A stretch of 64,000 nucleotides of DNA from JAICSD01 sp963836665 (GTDB lineage Bacteria > Acidobacteriota > Vicinamibacteria > Vicinamibacterales > 2-12-FULL-66-21): NCBI GenBank assembly GCA_963836665.1, contig CAWIKL010000004.1, positions 1 to 64,000 on the forward strand, given 5' to 3'. The first letter of the stretch is position 1. Each line of letters begins with the position of its first letter. The position numbers were made by a program, and so were the translations under genes. Below the pieces are notes generated by a model. It had not been told where the DNA came from. It searched no databases and worked only from the letters and a program-made list of their open reading frames with translations. This document shows positions 29,063 to 43,548 of the stretch, piece after piece.

Positions 29063-29085
29063 GCAATTACGGAATGGTAATTGCT
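29063..29085 (+). promoter_or_regulatory. Perfect palindrome overlapping a sigma-54 match before PEP-CTERM gene 4
   Basis: GCAATTAC (29063-29070) mirrors GTAATTGC (29077-29084) around GGAATG. The same bases contain CGGAATGGTAATTGCT (29070-29085), with GG-N10-GC spacing and a perfect TTGCT element. The predicted start near 29096 leaves a 129-base leader, similar to PEP-CTERM gene 2. Which of the two readings matters, operator or promoter, cannot be decided by eye. Confidence 0.55.
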
Positions 29086-29224
29086 TGGGAGGCCGGCACG
29101 AGGCCTCATGCTCGCGCCCTGATTGGACTGTGCGAGTGCGTTCCGGAAGCCAAGGCCCGGAAGCCAAGGCGATGGATGCCTGATCCCCATGTGTGGTCCA
29201 AGCAAACACGAGGAGCGCTCCGGA

Positions 29225-29890
29225 ATGACGTTTCAACCGAAGAAGTGGTTAATCACCTCGTTTGTGGCAAGCTGCGCCTCGGTCTTTGTATGTGGTAGCG
29301 CGAACGCCACTCCGGTCATCGCGCCGATAAGCGACTTTGGTGCACCTGCTGTGACCTTCACCGGAGTGCCATCCGGTACCGCGTTGAACGGCCTGACGAT
29401 CAACGGCTTCACGTTCAGCGAAACGATTTCGAATACATTTGTGAGCACGCTGAACGGCGGTCCAGGTGACACCACGAACATTACTCAGCCCTCCGCACTG
29501 GGAAATGCGAATCCCGCCGGCGAAGTGCTGACGATTCTCCTGCCAGATCTCATGTCCGAATTCGGCTTTGGTTATGCGGTCATCGCATTGCAAACTGTTC
29601 CGAACGCCGTAACCGTTACGTTGTTCAATGGGGCCACCAATCTGGGTTCGTTGAGTTACACCGGCGCGCCGGACCCCACGTTCGCCGGTGGCTTTGCGGG
29701 CATCGCCGACGCAACACCGTTTGATCGAGTGACGCTTTCATTCAGCAGCGTGGCGCGGGCTTACGATTTCGACAATATCCGGTCGGTTTCAGTGGTGCCA
29801 GAACCGGCGAGCTTGGCACTGCTCGGCACCGGTCTGCTGGCGCTCGGACGCCGCCGGTTGAGACCGCGACGACCCTTGCGAGCTGACTAA
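29225..29890 (+). CDS. PEP-CTERM sorting domain protein 4
   Basis: 221 residues. ATG 29225 is chosen because it begins a proper signal peptide (MTFQPKKWLITSFVASCASV, cleavage near GSANA); the longer open frame from 29123 adds an implausible N-terminus. The mature part is a beta sandwich-like domain (NGLTINGFTFSETISN, VTVTLFNGATNLGSLSYTG, FDRVTLSFSS) resembling extracellular PEP-CTERM domains that often start with a jelly-roll. The sorting signal is VVPEPASLALLGTGLLALG with the basic tail RRRLRPRRP. It lies 10 kb from the rest of the exosortase locus but retains a sigma-54-like promoter. It overlaps the lytic transglycosylase gene by four bases, tail to tail. Confidence 0.88.
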   Translation: MTFQPKKWLITSFVASCASVFVCGSANATPVIAPISDFGAPAVTFTGVPSGTALNGLTINGFTFSETISNTFVSTLNGGPGDTTNITQPSALGNANPAGEVLTILLPDLMSEFGFGYAVIALQTVPNAVTVTLFNGATNLGSLSYTGAPDPTFAGGFAGIADATPFDRVTLSFSSVARAYDFDNIRSVSVVPEPASLALLGTGLLALGRRRLRPRRPLRAD

Positions 29891-30579
29891 CGAACCGCCA
29901 CAGCCCCTGGCGAGGGCTTGTTCGAGTAGCTGATGATCTCGCGGCCGTCGACGACACGGATGACCTTGTAGATCGCGGTAGGCGAGTTGACCGCGTGGTG
30001 GGCGTCGGTGTCTTTCTTGATCTGCGCGACGTAGTTGCGCGTTTCCTTGTAGGGCGGTACGGTGCGGCCGTACTTGTCCACGGCGCGCGGTCCCGCGTTG
30101 TACGCGGCGAGCGCCAGCGACACGTCGTTGTCGTAGCGCGTCATCAGGCTTTTCAGATAGGCCACGCCGCCGCGGATGTTCTCGGCCGGGTCGTAGGCGT
30201 TGGCGACGCGGTACTCCGCGGCCGTTTCCGGCATCAACTGCATCAGCCCCATCGCCCCTTTAACCGAGCGCGCACGCGGGTTGAACGCCGATTCCGCCTG
30301 GATCACTGCACGAACGAAGTCGGGACTGAGCGCGTTGGCGGTCGCGTGCTCGCTGATCAGCGACTGGTACTGCGCCGCCCGAGGCGAGCCGGGCTTGGTC
30401 GCGCGGTAGGCGCTGCTGCCGTCGGAGCCGAAGACCAGATAGCTCTGAGCCAACGGATCTTTTGGCCGGTCGGAGATGATCAACCGCCCGCCTGCGTCCT
30501 TCCACGAGTAGAGCTGCGCCTGGGCGAGCGACGGGGTCAGCGCGCACAATGCGGCGGCGAGGACAGCGGTCCGGACCAT
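29887..30579 (-). CDS. Lytic transglycosylase with DUF4124 domain
   Basis: About 230 residues. The signal peptide (MVRTAVLAAALCALTPSLAQ) is followed by a DUF4124-like beta segment (LYSWKDAGGRLIISDRPKD). The SLT family 1 domain follows: the catalytic Glu in VRAVIQAESAFNPRARS, GAMGLMQLMPETAAEY, NIRGGVAYLKSLM and LALAAYNAGPRAVDKYG. It cleaves peptidoglycan glycan strands with formation of 1,6-anhydro-MurNAc in the periplasm. ATG 30579 gives the cleanest signal peptide, while an upstream in-frame ATG at 30600 adds seven residues. Confidence 0.92.
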   Translation of the reverse strand: MVRTAVLAAALCALTPSLAQAQLYSWKDAGGRLIISDRPKDPLAQSYLVFGSDGSSAYRATKPGSPRAAQYQSLISEHATANALSPDFVRAVIQAESAFNPRARSVKGAMGLMQLMPETAAEYRVANAYDPAENIRGGVAYLKSLMTRYDNDVSLALAAYNAGPRAVDKYGRTVPPYKETRNYVAQIKKDTDAHHAVNSPTAIYKVIRVVDGREIISYSNKPSPGAVAVR

Positions 30580-30733
30580 TTTTACCTTGAAGCTCAACAC
30601 TTTAGCGCAGACGCGCCGCTACCTGGAAGGCAAGGGGCCTGCCGCCATTGTTCAATGACTTACGGCAGATCTATCGGCTGCTGCGCGCCGATTCAGGACA
30701 GGCGATTACAAAACTGAGGCGAGCCCTCTGACT

Positions 30734-33439
<2,706 letters not shown>

Positions 33440-33512
33440 CTGGATATTGTAACTAAACAATTCAACATGGCTGAGCTAAGAGGTCGTAACAGGCGAGTTA
33501 CGATGTGGCTGC

Positions 33513-37242
<3,730 letters not shown>

Positions 37243-37252
37243 TCGAATCGCA

Positions 37253-37732
37253 TCAGATCGGATCAGGATCAGGGATTCCCTTGCGTGCCGCGCGAAGCGC
37301 GGCCGTGACTGTCCCAGGCGAGAACCCTTGGCGCATGAGGTGCTGGAACACGCGCGCGTAGTCCGACGACGTCGCAATCGGCTTGCCGCGCAGCTTCTTG
37401 CGGATCGCGGCGTTGACCATCGCCCGCTCGTCGACGTCGCCGAAGGCCTCGGCGAGGGCGGCGGCCGCGATGTCCTGGTCGATGCCCATTTCCTGCAGTT
37501 CGCGGCGGATGCGTAGCCGGCCGCGCCCTTTTACCTTGAGCGCGGTTCGCACATAGGCAGCGGCGACGCGGGCGTCGTCGAGCGCGCGGTTTTCGAGGAG
37601 GAGCTCGAGGGCGCGATCGACGTCCTCGCGCGCGTGATCGCGCTCGAGGAGACGGTCGCGCAGTTGCTTGACGGAGAGTTCGCGGCGGCCGAGCAGGTGC
37701 AGGCCGTCGACGTAGGCCGTCCTCTCTGGCAT
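37253..37732 (-). CDS. recX: Regulatory protein RecX
   Basis: 159 residues of three-helix repeats: YVDGLHLLGRRELSVKQLRD, RLLERDHAREDVDRALELL, LENRALDDARVAAAYVRTAL and the second and third repeats. This is the classic RecX pattern. RecX binds RecA filaments and limits strand exchange. recA is not in the window; the gene lies downstream of pilT, 31 bases after its restored stop codon. The stop is separated from the hybrid kinase by 10 bases in a convergent arrangement. Confidence 0.9.
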   Translation of the reverse strand: MPERTAYVDGLHLLGRRELSVKQLRDRLLERDHAREDVDRALELLLENRALDDARVAAAYVRTALKVKGRGRLRIRRELQEMGIDQDIAAAALAEAFGDVDERAMVNAAIRKKLRGKPIATSSDYARVFQHLMRQGFSPGTVTAALRAARKGIPDPDPI

Positions 37733-37763
37733 GTGAACCCGTGATCTGCGGAGCGGGTTGTCG

Positions 37764-38958
37764 CTACCGCCCGCCGAAGCGTTCGATGGTAGGCATCGAC
37801 TTGGGCAGCGCCGATTTCGCGCGCCGCCGGGGGCTTGACCCCGGCCGCCGTCCTGGCGGCCATTTCATCTCGGGCCATGTCGGTCGTGGTCGAGATGCCG
37901 GCGACCTTGAGCTTGAAGTCGTCGACGTTCGACGCCCAGCGCAGCGCTTCTTCGAGCGTGACCAGCTTCTGCGAGTAGAGGCCGAAGATCGCCTGATCGA
38001 ACGTCTGCATCCCGTACTGCGACGTGCCCGCGGCGATGGCGCCGGCGATCATCGACGTCCGGTCCTTGTCGACGATGCAGTCGCGGATGAAGGCGGTGGT
38101 CGTCATCACCTCGACGGCCGGGACGCGGCCGAGGCTGTCGGCGCGGGGCAGCAGGCGCTGTGAAATCGCCGCCTTCAGCACCGCGGCGAGCTGGATGCGC
38201 ACCTGGCGCTGCTGGTGCGGCGGGAACACGGCGATGATGCGGTTGACGGTCTCGGTGGCGTCGAGCGTGTGCAGCGTCGAGAACACGAGGTGGCCGGTCT
38301 CCGCCGCGTGCAGCGCGGTCTCGACCGTCTCGATGTCGCGCATTTCGCCAACGAGGATGACGTCGGGATCCTGGCGCAGCGCCGCGCGCAGCGCGTGGGC
38401 GAACGACTTGGTGTCGACCGCAATCTCGCGCTGGTTGACGAGCGACCGGTTGTCGCGGTGCAGGTACTCGATCGGGTCCTCGACCGTCATCACGTGCGCC
38501 TGGCGCGTCGCGTTGATGTAGTCGACCATCGCCGCCAGGGTGGTGCTCTTGCCGCTACCGGTCGTTCCCGTGACCAGGACCAGGCCGCGTTCTTCGGAGG
38601 CGATGCGCTTCAGCACCGGCGGCAAGCCGAGCTCGTCGATGTTCTTGATCCGGGTCGGGATGACGCGCAGCACCAGGCCGATGGTGCCGCGCTGCTGGAA
38701 GACGTTGACGCGGAAGCGGCCGAGGCCGTCGATGCTGTAGGCGAGGTCGACGTCCTGGTTCTTGCGGTACTTGTCGAGCTGTTCGGGATTGAGAATCCCC
38801 TGCGCCATGGTCTCGGTGTCCGACCGATCGAGGCGCTTGTCTTCGCAGGCGACGACGAGCGTACCGTTGATACGCATCATCGGATAGCTGCCGACCTTCA
38901 GATGAAGGTCGGACGCGCCACTCGCGACCGCCGTCTGGAGCAGCTGGTTTATGTCCAT
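37764..38958 (-). CDS. pilT: Twitching motility ATPase PilT (one frame break near the C-terminus)
   Basis: About 397 residues. The N-terminal domain (MDINQLLQTAVASGASDLHL, RINGTLVVAC) is followed by the RecA-like ATPase core: Walker A GTTGSGKSTT, the Asp box VEDPIEY, Walker B VILVGEMRDIE and the His box STLHTLDATETVNRI. The protein powers type IV pilus retraction from the inner membrane. The raw frame would run on through recX, but a surplus base near 37822 in a GCGCGCG run restores the ending KSALPKSMPTIERFGGR with a TAG at 37764-37766. Other pilus genes are absent here, as is common for pilT. ilvE lies 30 bases upstream. Confidence 0.93.
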
Positions 38959-38988
38959 GGGGGCACCCGGGCCCGCATCTTAGCAGGG

Positions 38989-39960
38989 TTAGGCGCGCGC
39001 CGTGCGCGCGGCACCAACCGGCTCGGGGCGCGGATCGCCGTCGTAGACGAACTCGAGCCATCCGTGGCGGTCGCTGACGCGGCCATTCACGATGTCGAAG
39101 AAGGCTTCCTGGATGGCGCTGGTGATCGGGCCGCGGCGTCCGTTGCCGACCGAGATCTTGTCCACCGACTTGATCGGCGTGACCTCGACTGCGGTGCCGA
39201 CGAAGAACGCCTCGTCGGCGATGTAGAGCAGCTCGCGCGGCAGCATCTCCTCGCGCACCTTGAAGCCGAGATCCTGCGCCAGCGTGAGGATCGAGTCGCG
39301 CGTGATGCCCGGCAGGATCGAGGCGCTGACCGGCGGTGTATAGATCGTCTCGTTGCGCACGACGAAGAGGTTCTGGCCGCTGCCTTCGCTCAAGTAGCCG
39401 GCGGTGTCGAGCGCGATGCCTTCGCTGTAGCCCTCGGCGACCGCTTCCATCTTGATCAGCGTCGAATTGGCGTAGTTCGCCGAGGTCTTGGCCAGGGTCG
39501 GGAAGGTATTGGCCGCGGCCCGCGACCACGACGAGATCTTGACGTCGACGCCGTTGGTCAGCGCGTCCTGTCCGAGATACGCGCCCCAGTCCCAGAGGAG
39601 AATCGCGGTGTCGACCGGGCAGGGCAGCGGGTTGACCCCGAGCGTGTGGTAGCCACGATAAACGATCGGGCGGATGTAACAGGCCTTGTACTGGTTGGCG
39701 CGGATCGTCTCGAGGATGGCGCCGTGCAGCGCGTCGTAATCCTGGCGCGGCTCCATCCGGTAGATCTTGCAGGAGTCGAACAGGCGCTCGAGGTGCGCGT
39801 CGATCCTGAAGCAGGCGGCGCCGCGCTCCGTGTCGTAGCAGCGCGCCCCCTCGAACACGCCGCTGCCGTAATGGACGACGTGGGAGCCGATATGAATCTT
39901 CGCATCGGCCCAGTCGACGAGCGAGCCGTTCATCCAGATCTTGCCGGTGCCGAAGGACAT
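38989..39960 (-). CDS. ilvE: Branched-chain amino acid aminotransferase
   Basis: 323 residues, class IV PLP-dependent aminotransferase. It performs the last step of Leu, Ile and Val synthesis and their first breakdown step. The fold is recognisable from HYGSGVFEGARCYDT, the catalytic Lys in NSTLIKMEAVAEGYSEGIAL, LSEGSGQNLFVVR and the PLP-phosphate-binding SILPGITRDSIL, followed by FFVGTAVEVTPIKSVD. It is transcribed with pilT and recX (gap of 30 bases to pilT), a pairing with no obvious functional link. No attenuator or T-box is visible upstream. Confidence 0.95.
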   Translation of the reverse strand: MSFGTGKIWMNGSLVDWADAKIHIGSHVVHYGSGVFEGARCYDTERGAACFRIDAHLERLFDSCKIYRMEPRQDYDALHGAILETIRANQYKACYIRPIVYRGYHTLGVNPLPCPVDTAILLWDWGAYLGQDALTNGVDVKISSWSRAAANTFPTLAKTSANYANSTLIKMEAVAEGYSEGIALDTAGYLSEGSGQNLFVVRNETIYTPPVSASILPGITRDSILTLAQDLGFKVREEMLPRELLYIADEAFFVGTAVEVTPIKSVDKISVGNGRRGPITSAIQEAFFDIVNGRVSDRHGWLEFVYDGDPRPEPVGAARTARA

Positions 39961-40031
39961 GCGCTTACTCCTGCGGGGATCGTAGCATAGCGATCCGGCC
40001 CGTCAGCGGCCAATCGCGGATGGCCTCGCCA

Positions 40032-41021
40032 TCACTGTTTCTCATTACAGAACGGGCAGCGGTCGGTCCGCGCGTGCAGCGGCTTGCGGCAATGCCAGCA
40101 GAAGCGGGCACTCGGCGTTTCGCGCGCACGCAGCCGCGTCTGGATGCTCTGCACATCGTCTCGGCCGGACCGTCCGCCGCCGGCCAGTGGCCGTGGCAGG
40201 CTCGACGGCGGCGGGGTCCGCGAGGCGGCGCGCGCCGCCAGCACGTCTTCGAGCAGATCCGTGGCGCGCTGATAGCGGGCGGTCGGCTCCGGCGCCAGCG
40301 CCTTCATCACGATGTCGCTGATGGCCTTCGGGATGGCAGGATTGCGCAGGCGCGGCGGCGAGACCAATTCCCCCGACATCAGCTTGTCGAGATCCGCCGG
40401 CGCCGGTGTGTCGTAGGGCAGCACCCCGGTCAGCATCTGGTACATCGTGATGCCGAGCGAGTAGAGGTCGGAGGCGAACACTGCCTTGCCGTGGAACTGC
40501 TCGGGCGCCATGTAGGGCGGACTGCCGATCACGGTGGTGCCGTGCGCGGCGATCTCGAGGAAGCGCGACGTGCCGAAGTCGGCGACCTTGAGCATGTCGT
40601 GCTCGCCGACCAGGACGTTGGCCGGCCGCAGGTCGCGATGGATGACACCCTGCCGGTGCGCGTGGTCGACGGCATTGCAGATCTGGCAGGTGAAGTCGAT
40701 CGCCCGCGTCAGATCGAGCGCGCCGCGCGTGGCGATGATGTTCTCGAGCGTTTCCCCGGGGACGTACTCCATCACGATGAAGAAGATCCCGTCCTGCTTC
40801 TCCGCGGTCGTCACCGCCACGATGTTGGGGTGCGAGACCGACGCGAGCAGGCGCGGCTCGCGCAGCAGCTCGCCGAAGTCGAGGTTCTGGCGGTGCGGGA
40901 CCTTGATCGCGACCCGTTTGTCGATCCAGGTGTCGTTGGCGAGGTAGACCGTGCCGAAGCCGCCGCTGCCGAGCGGCGCGAGAATCTTGTACTTGCCGAG
41001 CTGCTGGCCCTTGAACAGCAA
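40032..41021 (-). CDS. Ser/Thr protein kinase with a C-terminal zinc ribbon
   Basis: About 329 residues. The Hanks-type kinase domain starts with the P-loop LGSGGFGTVYLA and has Lys in VAIKV, the catalytic loop VIHRDLRPANVL, DFGTSRF and the APE-type motif YMAPEQF. A Pro/Ser-rich linker leads to a zinc ribbon (CWHCRKPLHARTDRCPFC) at the very C-terminus; no transmembrane helix, PASTA or sensor domain is seen. The zinc ribbon may recognise substrates or nucleic acid. The start is uncertain: the frame is open to 41120 but overlaps the divergent rsmE promoter. TTG 41021 (LLFKGQQLGKYKI) is chosen because the family begins there. It is divergent from rsmE. Confidence 0.88.
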   Translation of the reverse strand: MLFKGQQLGKYKILAPLGSGGFGTVYLANDTWIDKRVAIKVPHRQNLDFGELLREPRLLASVSHPNIVAVTTAEKQDGIFFIVMEYVPGETLENIIATRGALDLTRAIDFTCQICNAVDHAHRQGVIHRDLRPANVLVGEHDMLKVADFGTSRFLEIAAHGTTVIGSPPYMAPEQFHGKAVFASDLYSLGITMYQMLTGVLPYDTPAPADLDKLMSGELVSPPRLRNPAIPKAISDIVMKALAPEPTARYQRATDLLEDVLAARAASRTPPPSSLPRPLAGGGRSGRDDVQSIQTRLRARETPSARFCWHCRKPLHARTDRCPFCNEKQ

Positions 41022-41045
41022 TGGGAGTGAGAGCGAGTATACGTC

Positions 41046-41789
41046 ATGCTGCCGCGCTTCCTCGCCGCCATCGACACCGTCTCGGGCACCGCGCGTCTCG
41101 ACGCTGACGAGACGCGACACCTAGCCCAGGTCCTCCGCCTCGGTCCCGGCGAAGAGATCGCCGTGTTCGACGGCGCCGGGCGCGAGTTCCGCGCGCGCGT
41201 CGAGCAGATCGCCCGCGACGGCACGTCGCTGCGCCTGATCGCGGAGCACGAGCCCGCGCCCGAGCCGGCCGTGCGCGTCACGCTGGCGCAGTCGGCCCTC
41301 AAAGGCGACAAGATGGACGACGTCGTCCGTGACGCGACGATGATGGGCGTGGCGGCGATTGAACCGCTCGTCAGCGAGTACACCGCGGCGCCGTTGAAAG
41401 CGGGACGCGCACCGGAGCGGTGGCGGCGGATTGCGATCGCGTCGGCGAAGCAGTGTCGCCGTGCGGTGGTGCCCGCGATCGGCGCCGGCACGAACTTCGC
41501 CGACTGGATCGTGCGTGATGGCGATCTGCGTGAGCCGCGGCCGTTGCGCCTGCTACTGGTCGAGCCGTCGGCGAGTGTCGAGGGGCATCCGGCGTCGTCG
41601 CTGCAAGGCACGCGACCGGCGGACGCAACGATCCTGATCGGCCCCGAAGGGGGCTGGAGCGCGCGCGAGGTCGAGTCGGCCGTCGCGGCGGGTTACCTGC
41701 CGATCACGCTTGGCCGCCGGACGCTGCGCGCCGACGCGATGCCGGTGGTCGCGCTTGGCGTCTTGCAGTACCTGTGGAGCGACTTGTAG
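41046..41789 (+). CDS. rsmE: 16S rRNA (uracil1498-N3)-methyltransferase RsmE
   Basis: 247 residues. N-terminal PUA-like domain (PRFLAAIDTVSGTARLD, HLAQVLRLGPGEEIAVFDG), then the knotted SPOUT methyltransferase domain with LAQSALKGDKMDDVVRDATM and the SAM-binding ILIGPEGGWSAREVESA and LPITLGRRTLRADAMPVVAL. It methylates U1498 of 16S rRNA. The gene is often next to prmA in heat-shock operons; here it faces prmA convergently with a decayed toxin-antitoxin patch between. TATACG ends two bases before the ATG, so the transcript could be leaderless. Confidence 0.94.
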   Translation: MLPRFLAAIDTVSGTARLDADETRHLAQVLRLGPGEEIAVFDGAGREFRARVEQIARDGTSLRLIAEHEPAPEPAVRVTLAQSALKGDKMDDVVRDATMMGVAAIEPLVSEYTAAPLKAGRAPERWRRIAIASAKQCRRAVVPAIGAGTNFADWIVRDGDLREPRPLRLLLVEPSASVEGHPASSLQGTRPADATILIGPEGGWSAREVESAVAAGYLPITLGRRTLRADAMPVVALGVLQYLWSDL

Positions 41790-42027
41790 GCCGGATCTGA
41801 CGACGCGGCCCGTAACCGCACGCAGCGCTGGCCTTCTCGGTCGCGCGATTCCGCCGCTGGCCGGACGTCTTCATTGTGTCGTTCGCCATGACGGCCGCAC
41901 GGATCATCGTCACGAGAGTCACGGTCACGAGACTCAAAATCCATCGAGATATCCTCCCGTCTAGAATCCTCAACGTTGGCTGAGCCGGCATGGGGCGCCA
42001 GTAATTGAGGCGCTACAATGGCTATAG

Positions 42028-42180
42028 CTCGGCTGGCCGTGCATTCGCGGCCTTCGCATTCGTGTGAAGGATGTGCTCGGTCTCCTGGCGGCTGGTGCGT
42101 CGCTGGAAGAGGTCCTGGCCGACTATCCCTACCTCGAAGCGGAAGACATCGACGCAGTGCTGGAATTCGCCGCCGCCTAA
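42028..42180 (+). pseudogene. N-terminally truncated DUF433 antitoxin-like remnant
   Basis: The frame reads CIRGLRIRVKDVLGLLAAG, SLEEVLADYPYLEAEDIDAV and ends at TAA 42180. It matches the C-terminal two thirds of DUF433 proteins. The expected N-terminal beta hairpin (pattern DPxxxxGKP) is missing: an in-frame TAG stands at 42025-42027 and only GWP remains before CIRG. A complete copy follows 27 bases later, so this may be one half of a duplicated antitoxin. Confidence 0.75.
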
Positions 42181-42207
42181 TGGCACGCTCGAAGAACGAG
42201 GCTTGGC

Positions 42208-42459
42208 ATGACGTTCACAGATCGCATAGAAATGAACCCGCGGGTGATGCTTGGGAAGCCCGTCATCCGTGGAACGCGGATTCCGGTCGAACTGATCCTT
42301 CGCAAACTGAGCGAAGGGGCCTCCGAAGCGGACCTCCTGGACGCCTATCCCAACCTCGCTCGCGAGGATATCCAGGCGGCGATGCGATACGCGGCGGACA
42401 CCATCGCCCACGAAGAGGTCGTCTTCATCGGCAAGGACTCCAGCGCCCGCCAAGAGTAG
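42208..42459 (+). CDS. DUF433 domain antitoxin-like protein
   Basis: 83 residues with the typical DUF433 outline: DRIEMNPRVMLGKPVIRGTR, IPVELILRKLSEGASEADLL, YPNLAREDIQAAMRYAADT, a small beta hairpin plus helix-turn-helix. DUF433 proteins are antitoxins of the VapB-like kind, paired with DUF5615 PIN-like toxins. The start is supported by GAGG about 12 bases before the ATG. A degraded partner starts three bases after the stop (42463), as in a normal toxin-antitoxin operon. Confidence 0.85.
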   Translation: MTFTDRIEMNPRVMLGKPVIRGTRIPVELILRKLSEGASEADLLDAYPNLAREDIQAAMRYAADTIAHEEVVFIGKDSSARQE

Positions 42460-42462
42460 CCG

Positions 42463-42679
42463 GTGCGATTCCTTGCTGACGAGAGTTGCGATTTCGCTGT
42501 CGTCACCGCTCTTCGCGCAGCCGGCCACGACGTCTCGGCCATCGTAGAGATCAATCCTGGCGCTGAGGACGACATGGTCCTTGCAATGGCCCGGTATGAA
42601 TCGCGCGTGCTTCTGACCGAAGACAAGGACTTCGGTCGTCGAACTTGTCCACCAACTCGTGACCGAATTGCCAGGGTAA
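42463..42679 (+). pseudogene. Truncated DUF5615 PIN-like toxin
   Basis: The N-terminus MRFLADESCDFAVVTALRAA, then GHDVSAIVEINPGAEDDMVL and RVLLTEDKDFG, matches DUF5615 proteins (PIN-like fold; the Asp residues in LADE and TEDKD are the usual acidic pocket). The frame slips near 42640; the shifted frame gives ELVHQLVTELPG and stops at TAA 42677-42679. About a third of the domain is missing, so the toxin is probably inactive even after correction. prmA follows on the opposite strand. Confidence 0.75.
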
Positions 42680-42728
42680 TCAGGGGCAGCGGTTTAGCGC
42701 GGACCCGGTTGCCCCCTTTCGCGGAACT

Positions 42729-43548
42729 TCAGGCCCGGCGCAACGTCAGGGCAGCCCAGTCCGCTTCCGACGACTCGTCCACCACCTGCAGTCCCTTGAA
42801 CGCCGTGCGGACGACGGCGGCGTCCTGGGGAGCGAAGCCGCTGAGGATCAGATATCCGCCGTCGACGGCGAGGCCGGTCAGCGCCTCCGCATGCCGGACG
42901 AGGACGGCGCCGGTCAGGTTGGCCAGGACGATGTCCGCGCGCTCGATGCGCAGGCCGCGCAGATCGTCATGGATGATGTCGATCGAGGGGCCGGCGCCAT
43001 TGCGGGCGATGTTCTCGCGCGCGTTTTCCAGGGCATCGGCGTCGTTGTCAACCGCCGTCACCTCGGCCGCGCCCAGCTTCCACGCCGCCAGCGCGAGGAC
43101 ACCCGAATCCCGTGCCGACGTCGAGCACGCGCGCGCCACGTACCTCGAGGCGCTGCAGCATCCGCAGGCAGAGGCGCGTCGTCGCATGGTGCCCCGTGCC
43201 GAAGCCCATCGACGGCTCGATGATGATCACCGGCGTCGATCCTTTTGGTACGTCCCACGGCGGGGCGATGACCAGGCCGCCGGCCTCAATCGCGCGCAGG
43301 TTGTCCTGCGAGCGGCGCGCCCAGTCCTCGTCCGACACGCTGATCGGCGCCGCGTCCACGCGCGTCCGATCGACGACGGCGCGCTGTGCGGCGTCGCGCC
43401 CGTCGCTGGACTGGAAGAAGACGCGGATGCCGCCGTCCGTCTCGTGGACCGCGACCGGGTCGAAATCGTCGAGCAGGGCGTAGAGGCGATCGAGCAGAAC
43501 GGAGTCGTCGGCGTCGCAGGGAATGTCGAGCGCCGGGTAATCAGCCAA
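42729..43548 (-). CDS. prmA: Ribosomal protein L11 methyltransferase PrmA (one frame break)
   Basis: About 273 residues. The N-terminal substrate domain (VAVHETDGGIRVFFQSS) is followed by the Rossmann SAM domain: SMGFGTGHHATTRLCLRM, VLDVGTGSG and LGAAEVTAVDNDADALENA, then ILSGFAPQDAAVV near the end. It methylates ribosomal protein L11. The frame breaks in LDVGTG near 43105, where the next frame resumes as SGVLALAAWKLGAAEV. Its start overlaps the dnaJ stop by eight bases, so it is the last gene of the hrcA-grpE-dnaJ operon. Confidence 0.9.

Noticed and set aside
41704..41991. Small minus-strand ORF in the rsmE to DUF433 gap
   Set aside because: Begins with a hydrophobic run that hints at a toxin, but it overlaps the rsmE 3' end and has no ribosome site; the gap otherwise shows only short GTCACGAGA-like repeats.
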